In this document: positions 7,089 through 12,996 of the stretch, piece by piece
Layout: the number at the start of each line of letters is the position of its first letter
Position numbering within the stretch: the first letter of the stretch is position 1
Source of the DNA: Desulfobacterales bacterium
GTDB lineage: Bacteria; Desulfobacterota; Desulfobacteria; Desulfobacterales; Desulfobacteraceae
Direction of reading: 5' to 3'
Assembly (NCBI GenBank): GCA_022361135.1
Contig: JAKSBM010000252.1
Location: 1-12,996, forward strand
DNA length: 12,996 bases
Notes under the pieces: model-generated
Databases searched by the model: none
What the model was told of the DNA's origin: nothing
Seen by the model: only the letters and a program-made list of their open reading frames with translations
Program-made: the position numbers and the translations under genes

Positions 7089-8216
7089 TTATGATACTTG
7101 GGAATCAAAGGCAACCTGTCCATCAAAATTCAATATAATGGCTCGAATATCAACGGTGTGGTTCACAAAACCACGGGCCTGGCGTACCACTTCCCGCCCC
7201 ACATGGGCCAGAAGGTCCGGATGGTCCGGATAAATATACTCAAAGGCATGCCGGGCGGTGTTGGCCCCTGCAATGTGATCCACCAATGAATGTTCACCGG
7301 TGATATCATCGGCCCAAGCCGCCAATTGTTTAAGGGTTAAATTGGATTTTGCCGCATGGGTGTGGGGAAATCCCAATGCCATTTTAACGGCCTTTCCAAA
7401 AAAGACCACATAGGTGATCCGTTCAATCCCCCCTGCGTCCAAGGTTTTATCCAGTGCCGCCTTGAAAAAATCACCGGTCTGGATAAAGGCCTCCTCCCCG
7501 GTTCCGGGGAACATATCCATGGCATGGCGTTCACTGCGCCGCCCCGTGGTGAAAAATAATTCTTTCATTCCCCGTGCCCGGGCCACGGCAATGGAGGCTT
7601 TGATGGTGGCGATGTAGGCGTCGTGTGACAGGGGGCGAACCACACCGGTGGTCCCCAGGATTGAAATTCCCCCCAAAATCCCCAGCCGGGCATTGAGGGT
7701 TTTTTCCGCCAATTTTTCCCCCTCGGGTACAAAAATTTCCACCTGGATTTCCCTATCGGCCACTCTCTCATATTGGGAATAGAGGGATTTTATTTCATTT
7801 TTAATCATGGTCCGGGGGCCGGGGTTGATGGCCGGTTCCCCCACGGGCAGTTCCAGGCCGGGTTTGGTAACCCGTCCCACCCCTTCTCCCCCCAGAATCA
7901 CGACGTGGGGATGGCCCGACCCACATTTTTCACCCAGGCAAACCCGGGCACCGATGAGGGATTTGTGGGTGATGTCCGGATCGTCTCCGGCATCCTTTTT
8001 AATTAAGGCCCATGCCCGATTTTCATCCTCATATTCCACCTGGTGAACTGGAATGCTCACCCCGCCGGAACAAAGAAAATCAATGTAAACCTGCTCCGGT
8101 GCCCCTTCTTCTTCCGGGCATTGCCCTTTTTTCAACAATACTTCCAGGGCTGCTTTGACCGCAGCGGCAGCTGCGGCACCGGTGGTAAATCCTTTTTTAA
8201 GTTTTTTATCGGCCAT
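7089..8216 (-). CDS. cbiD: Cobalt-precorrin-5B C1-methyltransferase
   Basis: A 375-residue enzyme of the anaerobic corrin pathway that methylates C-1 of cobalt-precorrin-5B using SAM. Family marks are the N-terminal KKGFTTGAAAAAAVKAAL, KKDAGDDPDITH (73-84), GEGVGRVTKPGL (110-121) and GGISILGTTGVVRPLS near 182-197. The open frame could start at 8270, but ATG 8216 gives the usual N-terminus and has AGGTGG upstream, inside the end of cbiA. The start is only 2 bp from the cbiA stop, so the two are probably translationally coupled. Confidence 0.95.
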   Translation of the reverse strand: MADKKLKKGFTTGAAAAAAVKAALEVLLKKGQCPEEEGAPEQVYIDFLCSGGVSIPVHQVEYEDENRAWALIKKDAGDDPDITHKSLIGARVCLGEKCGSGHPHVVILGGEGVGRVTKPGLELPVGEPAINPGPRTMIKNEIKSLYSQYERVADREIQVEIFVPEGEKLAEKTLNARLGILGGISILGTTGVVRPLSHDAYIATIKASIAVARARGMKELFFTTGRRSERHAMDMFPGTGEEAFIQTGDFFKAALDKTLDAGGIERITYVVFFGKAVKMALGFPHTHAAKSNLTLKQLAAWADDITGEHSLVDHIAGANTARHAFEYIYPDHPDLLAHVGREVVRQARGFVNHTVDIRAIILNFDGQVAFDSQVS

Positions 8217-8218
8217 GC

Positions 8219-9619
8219 TTATTCCACCTTTCCCCGACTGCGAAATTCCAGGCAGCTTTCCACAAAACACCGGGCCGTTTCCGGATTGGCCCCAAAGTGA
8301 ATGTGAAGATAGGATCCCAAGGTATTGTGGATCTGATATCCATCCACCTTCACATCCTGGCCCGCCCGGCTGGTAACCTGGTATACCCGTTCCACCCCCG
8401 GGGGCGGACTGGGATTTTCCAGGGCGGAGTAATGGAATTCGTGGCCCCGGACCCGGGTACCGGCAGGCCCCAGGGGGGTATCCCGGGTAAAGGTCACCTC
8501 TCGGTACCCCAGGGAGCGAAGGCGATGCCCCATGTTCACCTTGAAGTCAAAACATCCGGTCATGGGTGCCGCCTCTCCGTCCAAGGCGGGGAGCAAACTT
8601 TCACAAAGATACATGAACCCGCCGCATTCTCCATATATGGGCATGCCGGCCCGGCTCATCCTTAAAATTTCATCCCGGAGCGACCTGTTCTTGGCCAGGA
8701 TATCTCCATGGACTTCGGGATAGCCGCCGCCCAGATAAATCCCATCCAGCCCCGGGGGCAATTGCTCATCGGTCAGGGGGGAGAAAAACTGCAATTTTGC
8801 CCCCAATTGTTCCAGGATTTCCAAATTGTCCGGATAATAAAAACAAAAGGCCTTGTCCCGGGGGACACCGATGACGGGCCCTACCTTATTAATAAGGGGA
8901 ATATCCAGGGGAGGCGCCGGGGAGACCGGCAGGGGATAATCCGGCAGGCCGTCCATGAGGCGATCCATGTCCAGGTGTTCATCCACCATTTGAACCAGGA
9001 GCTCCGCCACATGGGGATCCAACTCATGCTCCTCCACCGTCATCAAACCCAGGTGGCGTTCGGGCATGGTAATCCCTTCCTGTTTGGGAAAATGTCCCAG
9101 GCAGGGGGTGGTACAATTCTGCTCCACTGCTCCCCGGAGATAATCATAATGACGCTGACTTCCCGTCTTTGTGAAAATTACCCCGGCCAGGTTTAAATCG
9201 GGATCAAAGGTTTCAAACCCCTTCACCACGGCGGCAGCGGACCGGGCCTTTCCCTTGGCACTGACAATGAGGATCACCGGTAGATTAAGCCATTTGGCCA
9301 TCTGGGCGGTGGAACCGGTCTCCGTCAGGGCATCGTAGCCGTCAAACAGCCCCATAACCCCTTCCACCACGGCCAATTTCGCTCCCTGGGCCGCCCGTTC
9401 AAATAATCCTTTATTATAGGCACGGGGAAGCATCCAGGAATCCAGATTATAACAAGTCCGGCCGGCGGCCCGGGTGTGGTGGCCCGGATCAATGAAATCC
9501 GGCCCCACCTTGAATGGGGCCACCGGAATCCCCCTGGACTTCAACCAGGAGAGGATGGCCAGGGTCAAGGTTGTTTTTCCGGAGCCGCTTCCCGTGGCGG
9601 CAATGACAAATCCCTTAAT
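8219..9619 (-). CDS. cbiA: Cobyrinate a,c-diamide synthase
   Basis: The enzyme uses ATP and glutamine to amidate the a and c side chains of (cobalt) cobyrinate. The N-terminal dethiobiotin-synthetase-like ATPase contains P-loop TGSGSGKTT (9-17), KVGPDFIDPGHH and VVEGVMGLFDG. The C-terminal class-I glutaminase-like domain contains DGIYLGGGYPEVHGD, catalytic C332 in GECGGFMYL, and the histidine region RGHEFHYS. Length with the proposed start is 466 residues, normal for the family. No ATG, GTG or TTG exists upstream of the P-loop in this frame: the frame opens after TAA at 9638 (read leftwards), and the first TTG would cut off the P-loop. ATT at 9617-9619, six bases after a perfect GGAGG, is therefore the likely start (MKGFVIAATG). 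The gene lies 17 bp after cbiC and 2 bp before cbiD. Confidence 0.93.
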   Translation of the reverse strand: MKGFVIAATGSGSGKTTLTLAILSWLKSRGIPVAPFKVGPDFIDPGHHTRAAGRTCYNLDSWMLPRAYNKGLFERAAQGAKLAVVEGVMGLFDGYDALTETGSTAQMAKWLNLPVILIVSAKGKARSAAAVVKGFETFDPDLNLAGVIFTKTGSQRHYDYLRGAVEQNCTTPCLGHFPKQEGITMPERHLGLMTVEEHELDPHVAELLVQMVDEHLDMDRLMDGLPDYPLPVSPAPPLDIPLINKVGPVIGVPRDKAFCFYYPDNLEILEQLGAKLQFFSPLTDEQLPPGLDGIYLGGGYPEVHGDILAKNRSLRDEILRMSRAGMPIYGECGGFMYLCESLLPALDGEAAPMTGCFDFKVNMGHRLRSLGYREVTFTRDTPLGPAGTRVRGHEFHYSALENPSPPPGVERVYQVTSRAGQDVKVDGYQIHNTLGSYLHIHFGANPETARCFVESCLEFRSRGKVE

Positions 9620-9630
9620 GGCGCACCTCC
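9617..9630 (-). promoter_or_regulatory. Shine-Dalgarno GGAGG with ATT start codon of cbiA
   Basis: On the minus strand GGAGG (9626-9630), spacer TGCGCC and ATT (9617-9619) stand in perfect initiation geometry. The only other codons before the P-loop are GTA, AGA, AAC, CGG, AGG, TGC, GCC, AAG, GGA, TTT, GTC, a second ATT and ACG. AUU starts are rare; infC and pcnB of E. coli are the known examples. Confidence 0.7.
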
Positions 9631-9636
9631 GGTTTC

Positions 9637-10248
9637 TTACTTATAAGCCATGATGGCCAGGGCGTTAACAATGGCGGCTGCAATATTGGATCCCCCCTTG
9701 CGCCCTTTGTTGGTAATATAGGGGATGTCCATGGTCATGAGCTCATCCTTGGACTCGGCGGCATTGACAAACCCCACGGGGAATCCCACCACCAGGGCCG
9801 GATTGGCCTTACCCTCCCGGATGTGTTCCATGAGCCGCAACAGGGCCGTGGGAGCATTGCCCACCACATAGATGCCGCCGTCCAGTTTTTCAGCGGCCAT
9901 GTCCACGGCGGCCAATGCCCGGGTGGTCCCGTTGGCCTTGGCCATTTCCGCCACCTCATCGTGGGTGATCAAACATTGGACGCTGCCCCCAAAGTGATGG
10001 ACTTCCCCTTTGCGGATCCCCACCCGGGCCATGTTGGTATCCGTAAAAATGGGCTTCCCGGCCTGGATGGCCTGGATCCCCCTTTGGATGGCATCGCCAT
10101 TAAAACGGACCGTTTCAATATATTCAAAGTCAGCGGAGGTGTGGATCATCCGTCTGACAACCGGCCATTCTTCCTCATTAAAGCCGTGGGGACCGGCTTC
10201 TTCCTCGATGATACGAAAGCTTAAATCTTCAATTTCCTGTGGTTTCAT
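9637..10248 (-). CDS. cbiC: Precorrin-8X methylmutase (cobalt-precorrin-8 methylmutase)
   Basis: A 203-residue enzyme that shifts the C-11 methyl to C-12, giving (cobalt) cobyrinate, the substrate of the next gene in the cluster. Visible marks are IEDLSFRII (6-14), the catalytic H36 in RRMIHTSAD, the segment IFTDTNMARVGI, and the C-terminal ALVVGFPVGFVNAAESK and TNKGRKGGSNIAAA stretches. ATG 10248 has GGAAGG four bases before it and gives the usual family N-terminus; a longer frame to 10323 adds 25 residues unlike the family. It is the first gene of the minus-strand cbi cluster. Confidence 0.95.
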   Translation of the reverse strand: MKPQEIEDLSFRIIEEEAGPHGFNEEEWPVVRRMIHTSADFEYIETVRFNGDAIQRGIQAIQAGKPIFTDTNMARVGIRKGEVHHFGGSVQCLITHDEVAEMAKANGTTRALAAVDMAAEKLDGGIYVVGNAPTALLRLMEHIREGKANPALVVGFPVGFVNAAESKDELMTMDIPYITNKGRKGGSNIAAAIVNALAIMAYK

Positions 10249-10394
10249 TCGGCCTTCCAATTCGGTTGGTATAAAAATACAAATAGAGTAGATAGCACTT
10301 TCCCTGATCCATGGCAAAGCCATTATTTCACCGGGACCAAACGGTGATCACCTCCGGGCTTTAAAGGATTTTCATTTGACTTCGCCCCTCCCGG

Positions 10395-10423
10395 TTTATA
10401 CATATAAAAACAATGCAGCCCAA
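10395..10423 (-). promoter_or_regulatory. Probable promoter of the cbiC-cbiA-cbiD operon
   Basis: Minus-strand TTGGGC (10418-10423) and TATAAA (10395-10400) are 17 bp apart. The start would be near 10388, leaving a 5' untranslated leader of about 140 nt. That leader contains a perfect 10-bp palindrome GGTGATCACC (10343-10352) and a small hairpin CACCG/CGGTG. The conserved B12-box of cobalamin riboswitches was not found in it. Confidence 0.45.
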
Positions 10424-10448
10424 CCCATGAATCCCAAAGGATATGGTT

Positions 10449-10730
10449 ATGGTACACAATGAACTCCCCCCATTATGTAAATGCAGCATCACCTGTCACA
10501 CCAACGATCTGGCCGTATTCCACTGCCTCAACGCCCTGTCCCGGTATTCGGAATCCACCACTTACGGCAGCCGGGAATTCCCCCTGGTGGAAGAACGAGA
10601 CTGGCGCAACACCGGCAACAAACTCACCCTCTGGTTCACACACCCCCAATACAGGGATCGGTTTGAGGAAAATGCCCTGCGTCTTCTCCCCCACGACCTC
10701 TGGTCGGTGGTGGAAAAACACGATCGTTGA
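10449..10730 (+). CDS. Small Cys-rich conserved-looking hypothetical protein
   Basis: A 93-residue soluble protein with four cysteines in its first third, C10-x-C12-x3-C16-H17 and C26, followed by a charged, aromatic C-terminal half ending in LLPHDLWSVVEKHDR. The pattern resembles small hypothetical proteins I associate with Desulfobacterales (LCKCSxTxHTNDLAV...HCL), but no function is known to me. The cysteines could bind a metal or be redox active; four is enough for one Zn or Fe-S site, though the spacing is irregular. ATG 10449 is chosen over 10443 because AAAGGA lies seven bases before it. The gene is divergent from cbiC with about 200 bp between, and no terminator with a T-tract follows it. 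Confidence 0.62.
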   Translation: MVHNELPPLCKCSITCHTNDLAVFHCLNALSRYSESTTYGSREFPLVEERDWRNTGNKLTLWFTHPQYRDRFEENALRLLPHDLWSVVEKHDR

Positions 10731-11127
10731 TCCCGTCTGGATCACCCCGCTCCTAAAATGAATAAATGAACATTGCAAATACAATACCATTCATGGTTCC
10801 ATTGATATCATTTATCCAACCATGGGTGCCCATGCCCCATGCCGAACATGGAAGCAAACAGCTGTATTGTCGCAAAAACACAACCCACTCGAAAACAATT
10901 CAGCCAGATACCATTAAAATCATGTAATCGAATACCCATATATGTCTACATTTCCATAACAGAGCCAACAAAACTTCATGGTGATTCGCTTTCCCCATCC
11001 CGATGATGCGGATTGTACACCCATATATCCATGGCAATTCTAGTTTGCTTTTTACTTCCACTTCCAAAAGAAAATCTGCTATGGTTTACATTATTGTAAA
11101 CACACACACCACAAAGGAGTTTGGGTT
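10731..11127. other. AT-rich intergenic region before alaC
   Basis: About 400 bases with no credible gene on either strand. It contains a small hairpin CATGGG-TG-CCCATG (10821-10834) and two copies of ACCCATATAT roughly 80 bp apart, and at its right end the alaC control region with an 18-bp palindrome. No tRNA or known RNA fold was recognised. Confidence 0.6.
11084..11101 (+). promoter_or_regulatory. 18-bp palindrome upstream of the aminotransferase, candidate operator
   Basis: GTTTACA (11084-11090) and TGTAAAC (11095-11101) are exact reverse complements around TTAT. The site ends 26 bp before the TTG start, so it lies at or just after the likely transcription start. No convincing -35/-10 pair was found; a TATGGT overlaps the left edge. 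The size and symmetry suit a dimeric helix-turn-helix regulator of unknown identity. Confidence 0.5.
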
Positions 11128-12339
11128 TTGGAAGAAAAAATTATTCGCTTTGCCGGTCGCATGGATCAACTCCCTCCCTATCTGTTTGGGATGATCAACA
11201 AGATGAAAATGGATAAACGGCGCCAGGGAGATGATGTCATTGATCTGGGCATGGGAAACCCCATGGACCCCACCCCAAATGAAGTCATTGAAAAATTGGT
11301 GGAAGTAGCCCAGGATCCCAAGGCCCACAGGTATCCGGAAAGTTCCGGCATGCCCCACCTGAAACAGGAAATTACTAAATACTACCAACGCCATTATGGG
11401 ATTTCCCTGGATGCGGCCAAGGAAACCTATTTCACCATTGGGTCCAAGGAGGGCATCTCCCATCTCTGCCTGGCCATCATGGGACCTGGGGATTCGGTTC
11501 TGGTTCCGGCCCCGGCCTTTCCCATCCACATATATGCCGCCGTCATCGCCGGTGCCAATGTGATGAAAATCCCCATCGAACCGGCCCAGGGCTTCCTGGA
11601 TCGCATAAAAAACATCTGCGAATCCTGTTACCCCCGGCCCAAGGTCCTCATGCTCAACTATCCCCACAACCCCACGGGGGTAGTAACGGAGCTGGGATTT
11701 TTCGAAGAGATTGTGGCCCTGGCCAAAAAGTATAAGTTCATGGTCATCAACGACTTTGCCTATTCAAAGATCACCTTTGACGGCTACCACGCCCCCTCCT
11801 TCCTGGAGGCCAAGGGGGCCAAGGATGTCGGCGTGGAATTCGGCTCCTTTTCAAAATCCTACAACATGGCGGGCTGGCGCATTGGGTATTGCGTGGGGAA
11901 CACGGAAATCGTCCAGGCATTGGGAAAGATCAAAGGTTACTTTGACTATGGTATTTTCTCCGCCATCCAGGTGGCCGGTATCATCGCCCTGAGGGATTGC
12001 GACGAAACCATCCCGGAACTGGCCTCCATCTACCAGACCCGGCGGGATGTCCTCTGTTCGGGATTGAAGCGCATCGGTTGGGATATCACCCCGCCCAAAG
12101 CCGGCATGTTTGTATGGGCCAAAATCCCGGAACCCTTTGCCCAGATGGGAGCCATGGATTTTGCCATTGAAATGATGAACCGGGCCAATGTGGCCGTGGC
12201 TCCGGGTACGGGCTTCAGCGACGAAGGCGAAGGCTACCTCCGCCTGGCATTGGTTGAAAACGAAGAACGCCTCCGCCAGGCCGTGCGCCAGATGAAAAAG
12301 GCCATGGAAGCCATGACCGAAGAAGGTATCCTCCAATAA
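11128..12339 (+). CDS. alaC: AlaC-type alanine (glutamate-pyruvate) aminotransferase
   Basis: A 403-residue fold-type I PLP enzyme, class I/II. It matches E. coli AlaC closely along its length as I recall it: DQLPPYLF near the start, DLGMGNP (39-45), FTIGSKEGISHL, PAFPIHIYAAVIAGA, the PLP-contacting NPTG (181-184) and D209/Y212 in NDFAYSKI, the Schiff-base lysine K243 in SFSKSYNMAGWRIGYCVGN with R251, and AKIPEPFAQMG near the end. It would interconvert pyruvate and alanine with glutamate; some relatives act in other amino-acid pathways. The start is TTG at 11128, eight bases after AAGGAG; no ATG or GTG suits. It appears to be a single-gene unit closed by an intrinsic terminator. Confidence 0.92.
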   Translation: MEEKIIRFAGRMDQLPPYLFGMINKMKMDKRRQGDDVIDLGMGNPMDPTPNEVIEKLVEVAQDPKAHRYPESSGMPHLKQEITKYYQRHYGISLDAAKETYFTIGSKEGISHLCLAIMGPGDSVLVPAPAFPIHIYAAVIAGANVMKIPIEPAQGFLDRIKNICESCYPRPKVLMLNYPHNPTGVVTELGFFEEIVALAKKYKFMVINDFAYSKITFDGYHAPSFLEAKGAKDVGVEFGSFSKSYNMAGWRIGYCVGNTEIVQALGKIKGYFDYGIFSAIQVAGIIALRDCDETIPELASIYQTRRDVLCSGLKRIGWDITPPKAGMFVWAKIPEPFAQMGAMDFAIEMMNRANVAVAPGTGFSDEGEGYLRLALVENEERLRQAVRQMKKAMEAMTEEGILQ

Positions 12340-12343
12340 CCCC

Positions 12344-12380
12344 ATCCCCGGATTCATATGTTTGGATCCGGGGATTTTTT
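12344..12380 (+). terminator. Rho-independent terminator of alaC
   Basis: ATCCCCGGAT (12344-12353) and ATCCGGGGAT (12366-12375) form a perfect 10-bp stem with a 12-nt loop, immediately followed by a T run. It begins 4 bp after the alaC stop codon. Confidence 0.93.
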
Positions 12381-12381
12381 A

Positions 12382-12839
12382 TATCCTTTCCATGTCAAAA
12401 AGTTTTGAACATCGCAACACCTTGAAAAACAAATCAAATCATTGGTTTTGAACATTTTAAACATCACCCATAAACATCCATTTGAAGGGAATGTTCATTG
12501 TGTTTAAATCCCATATTCCAATGGGGTACAAGGCATCAACAATAATGGATAACGACTTAATATTAGACTCAGCCGTGGCCACCTCCATTCCCCAATACAC
12601 AAATTTCAAAATTTCGTTTCCCATGGTTTAGGGTGGGCGATTCTTCAAAAATAGATTCCGAAACCATGGGCAAAATTTTGGATTAATCTGAATCGTCACA
12701 TCCATGGATGTTTATAGTGATTCTCAAAATAACGTTCCGATTGAATGGGCCTTTTTCCATTTGATTCGAAGTTTTGTTCCCAACCCGGTGATGACGGGGG
12801 GAGGAAGATTCCGCTACCACCGTTGCGGTCGTCCTGACG
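12382..12839. other. AT-rich gene-poor region between alaC and the IS element
   Basis: About 460 bases without a credible reading frame. TTTTGAACAT occurs twice, at 12403-12412 and 12446-12455, followed by several AAACATC/AAACATCC words. A long imperfect inverted repeat lies at 12607-12680. The last 45 bases before the insertion element turn GC-rich, unlike the rest, and may be a scrap of former coding sequence. Confidence 0.55.
12607..12680. repeat. Imperfect inverted repeat, potential large hairpin
   Basis: The outer arms CAAAATTT (12607-12614) and AAATTTTG (12673-12680) and inner arms CCCATGGTTT (12620-12629) and AAACCATGGG (12661-12670) are exact complements. They are separated by an internal loop of 5 and 2 bases and closed by a 31-nt loop. 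It could be a hairpin in an RNA, a DNA palindrome or a worn-down small mobile repeat. No direct evidence for any of these is present. Confidence 0.6.
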
Positions 12840-12996
12840 TGGTCAAGTAAAACTGGACACTTTGTTAAGCGACCTTTTTTAAAAGCCGCTGTTCTTCAAA
12901 TTCCTTTGGACTCACATAGCCAAGATACGAATGCCGCCTTCGGCTGTTATAAAACATTTCGATGTAGTCAACGATATCTCTCTTGGCATCTTCACG
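12840..12996 (-). mobile_element. IS3-family insertion sequence, right end (partial)
   Basis: The element enters from the right edge with its transposase C-terminus and ends at a terminal sequence TGGTCAAGTAAAACTGGACA beginning at 12840. On the element's own strand this gives an end in ...CA, the usual tip of IS3-family elements. The exact tip and the target duplication cannot be confirmed because the other end lies outside the window. Confidence 0.8.
12865..12996 (-). CDS. IS3-family transposase OrfB, C-terminal fragment
   Basis: The 43 visible residues include the hallmark end of IS3-type integrase-core transposases: DIVDYIEMFYNSRRRHSYLG followed by YVSPKEFEE, then LLKKVA and a stop. The catalytic DDE residues would lie upstream, outside the window, so activity cannot be judged. 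The frame is open to the window edge, and the stop lies 25 bp from the proposed element end, normal for this family. Confidence 0.93.
   Translation of the reverse strand, partial: REDAKRDIVDYIEMFYNSRRRHSYLGYVSPKEFEEQRLLKKVA

Noticed and set aside
8297..9196. Plus-strand frames opposite cbiA
   Set aside because: cbiA motifs on the minus strand are unambiguous and the plus-strand products show no domain features.
10250..10394. Cobalamin riboswitch upstream of cbiC
   Set aside because: The conserved B12-box and core junction words were not found on the minus strand in this leader.
10728..10744. TGATCC/GGATCA hairpin at the end of the small Cys-rich gene as a terminator
   Set aside because: Only six base pairs and no T run follows, so intrinsic termination is not supported.
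10473..10790. 105-residue minus-strand frame over the small Cys-rich gene
   Set aside because: No ribosome-binding site, and the plus-strand frame has a better start and more protein-like composition.
10821..11030. CRISPR-like or tandem repeats in the region before alaC
   Set aside because: Only two short ACCCATATAT words and one 6-bp palindrome were seen; there is no regular spacing.

Overview
The window looks like a chromosomal segment of a sulfate-reducing, Desulfobacterales-type bacterium. The evidence is the 5' end of a 16S rRNA gene at the left edge, whose helix-6 region and 5' sequence look deltaproteobacterial, together with an anaerobic-type (cbi) cobalamin gene block and an alaC-like aminotransferase. 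The lineage is inferred from memory of similar sequences and was not checked by search. Composition is fairly even across the coding part. Intergenic stretches, above all the last 650 bases, are much more AT-rich.

Layout from left to right: (1) Positions 1-111 are the start of a 16S rRNA gene read leftwards. Its leader carries a sigma70-like promoter and a boxA-like antitermination element. (2) Positions 518-1570 encode a polytopic membrane protein with a Na+/Ca2+-exchanger-like fold that appears to lack the usual alpha-repeat glutamates. (3) Positions 1833-2306 encode a small GTG-initiated protein resembling the region just before the Toprim core of plasmid/phage-type primases. It meets, tail to tail, an EamA/DMT transporter on the minus strand (2296-3207). 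(4) Positions 3417-5908 are a compact znuA-znuC-znuB metal-uptake operon. It is preceded by a structured promoter with a perfect 10-bp inverted repeat and a 16-bp direct repeat 44 bp apart. (5) On the minus strand, cbiC-cbiA-cbiD (10248 to 7089) are tightly packed corrin-ring genes. A GAF-like/GGDEF diguanylate cyclase gene (7052-5961) follows, probably in the same transcript. cbiA appears to start at an ATT codon. (6) Positions 10449-10730 encode a small Cys-rich protein, divergent from the cbi genes. (7) Positions 11128-12339 encode an AlaC-type aminotransferase with a TTG start, an 18-bp palindrome upstream and a strong intrinsic terminator. (8) After an AT-rich gene-poor stretch, the window ends inside an IS3-family element whose terminal repeat begins near 12840.

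Functionally the window is mostly housekeeping and accessory metabolism: metal uptake, corrinoid synthesis, amino-acid transamination and second-messenger signalling. I see no clear new multi-gene system. The items most worth checking are the ATT start of cbiA, the znu promoter architecture, the exchanger-like protein without its key acidic residues, and the stand-alone primase-like fragment.
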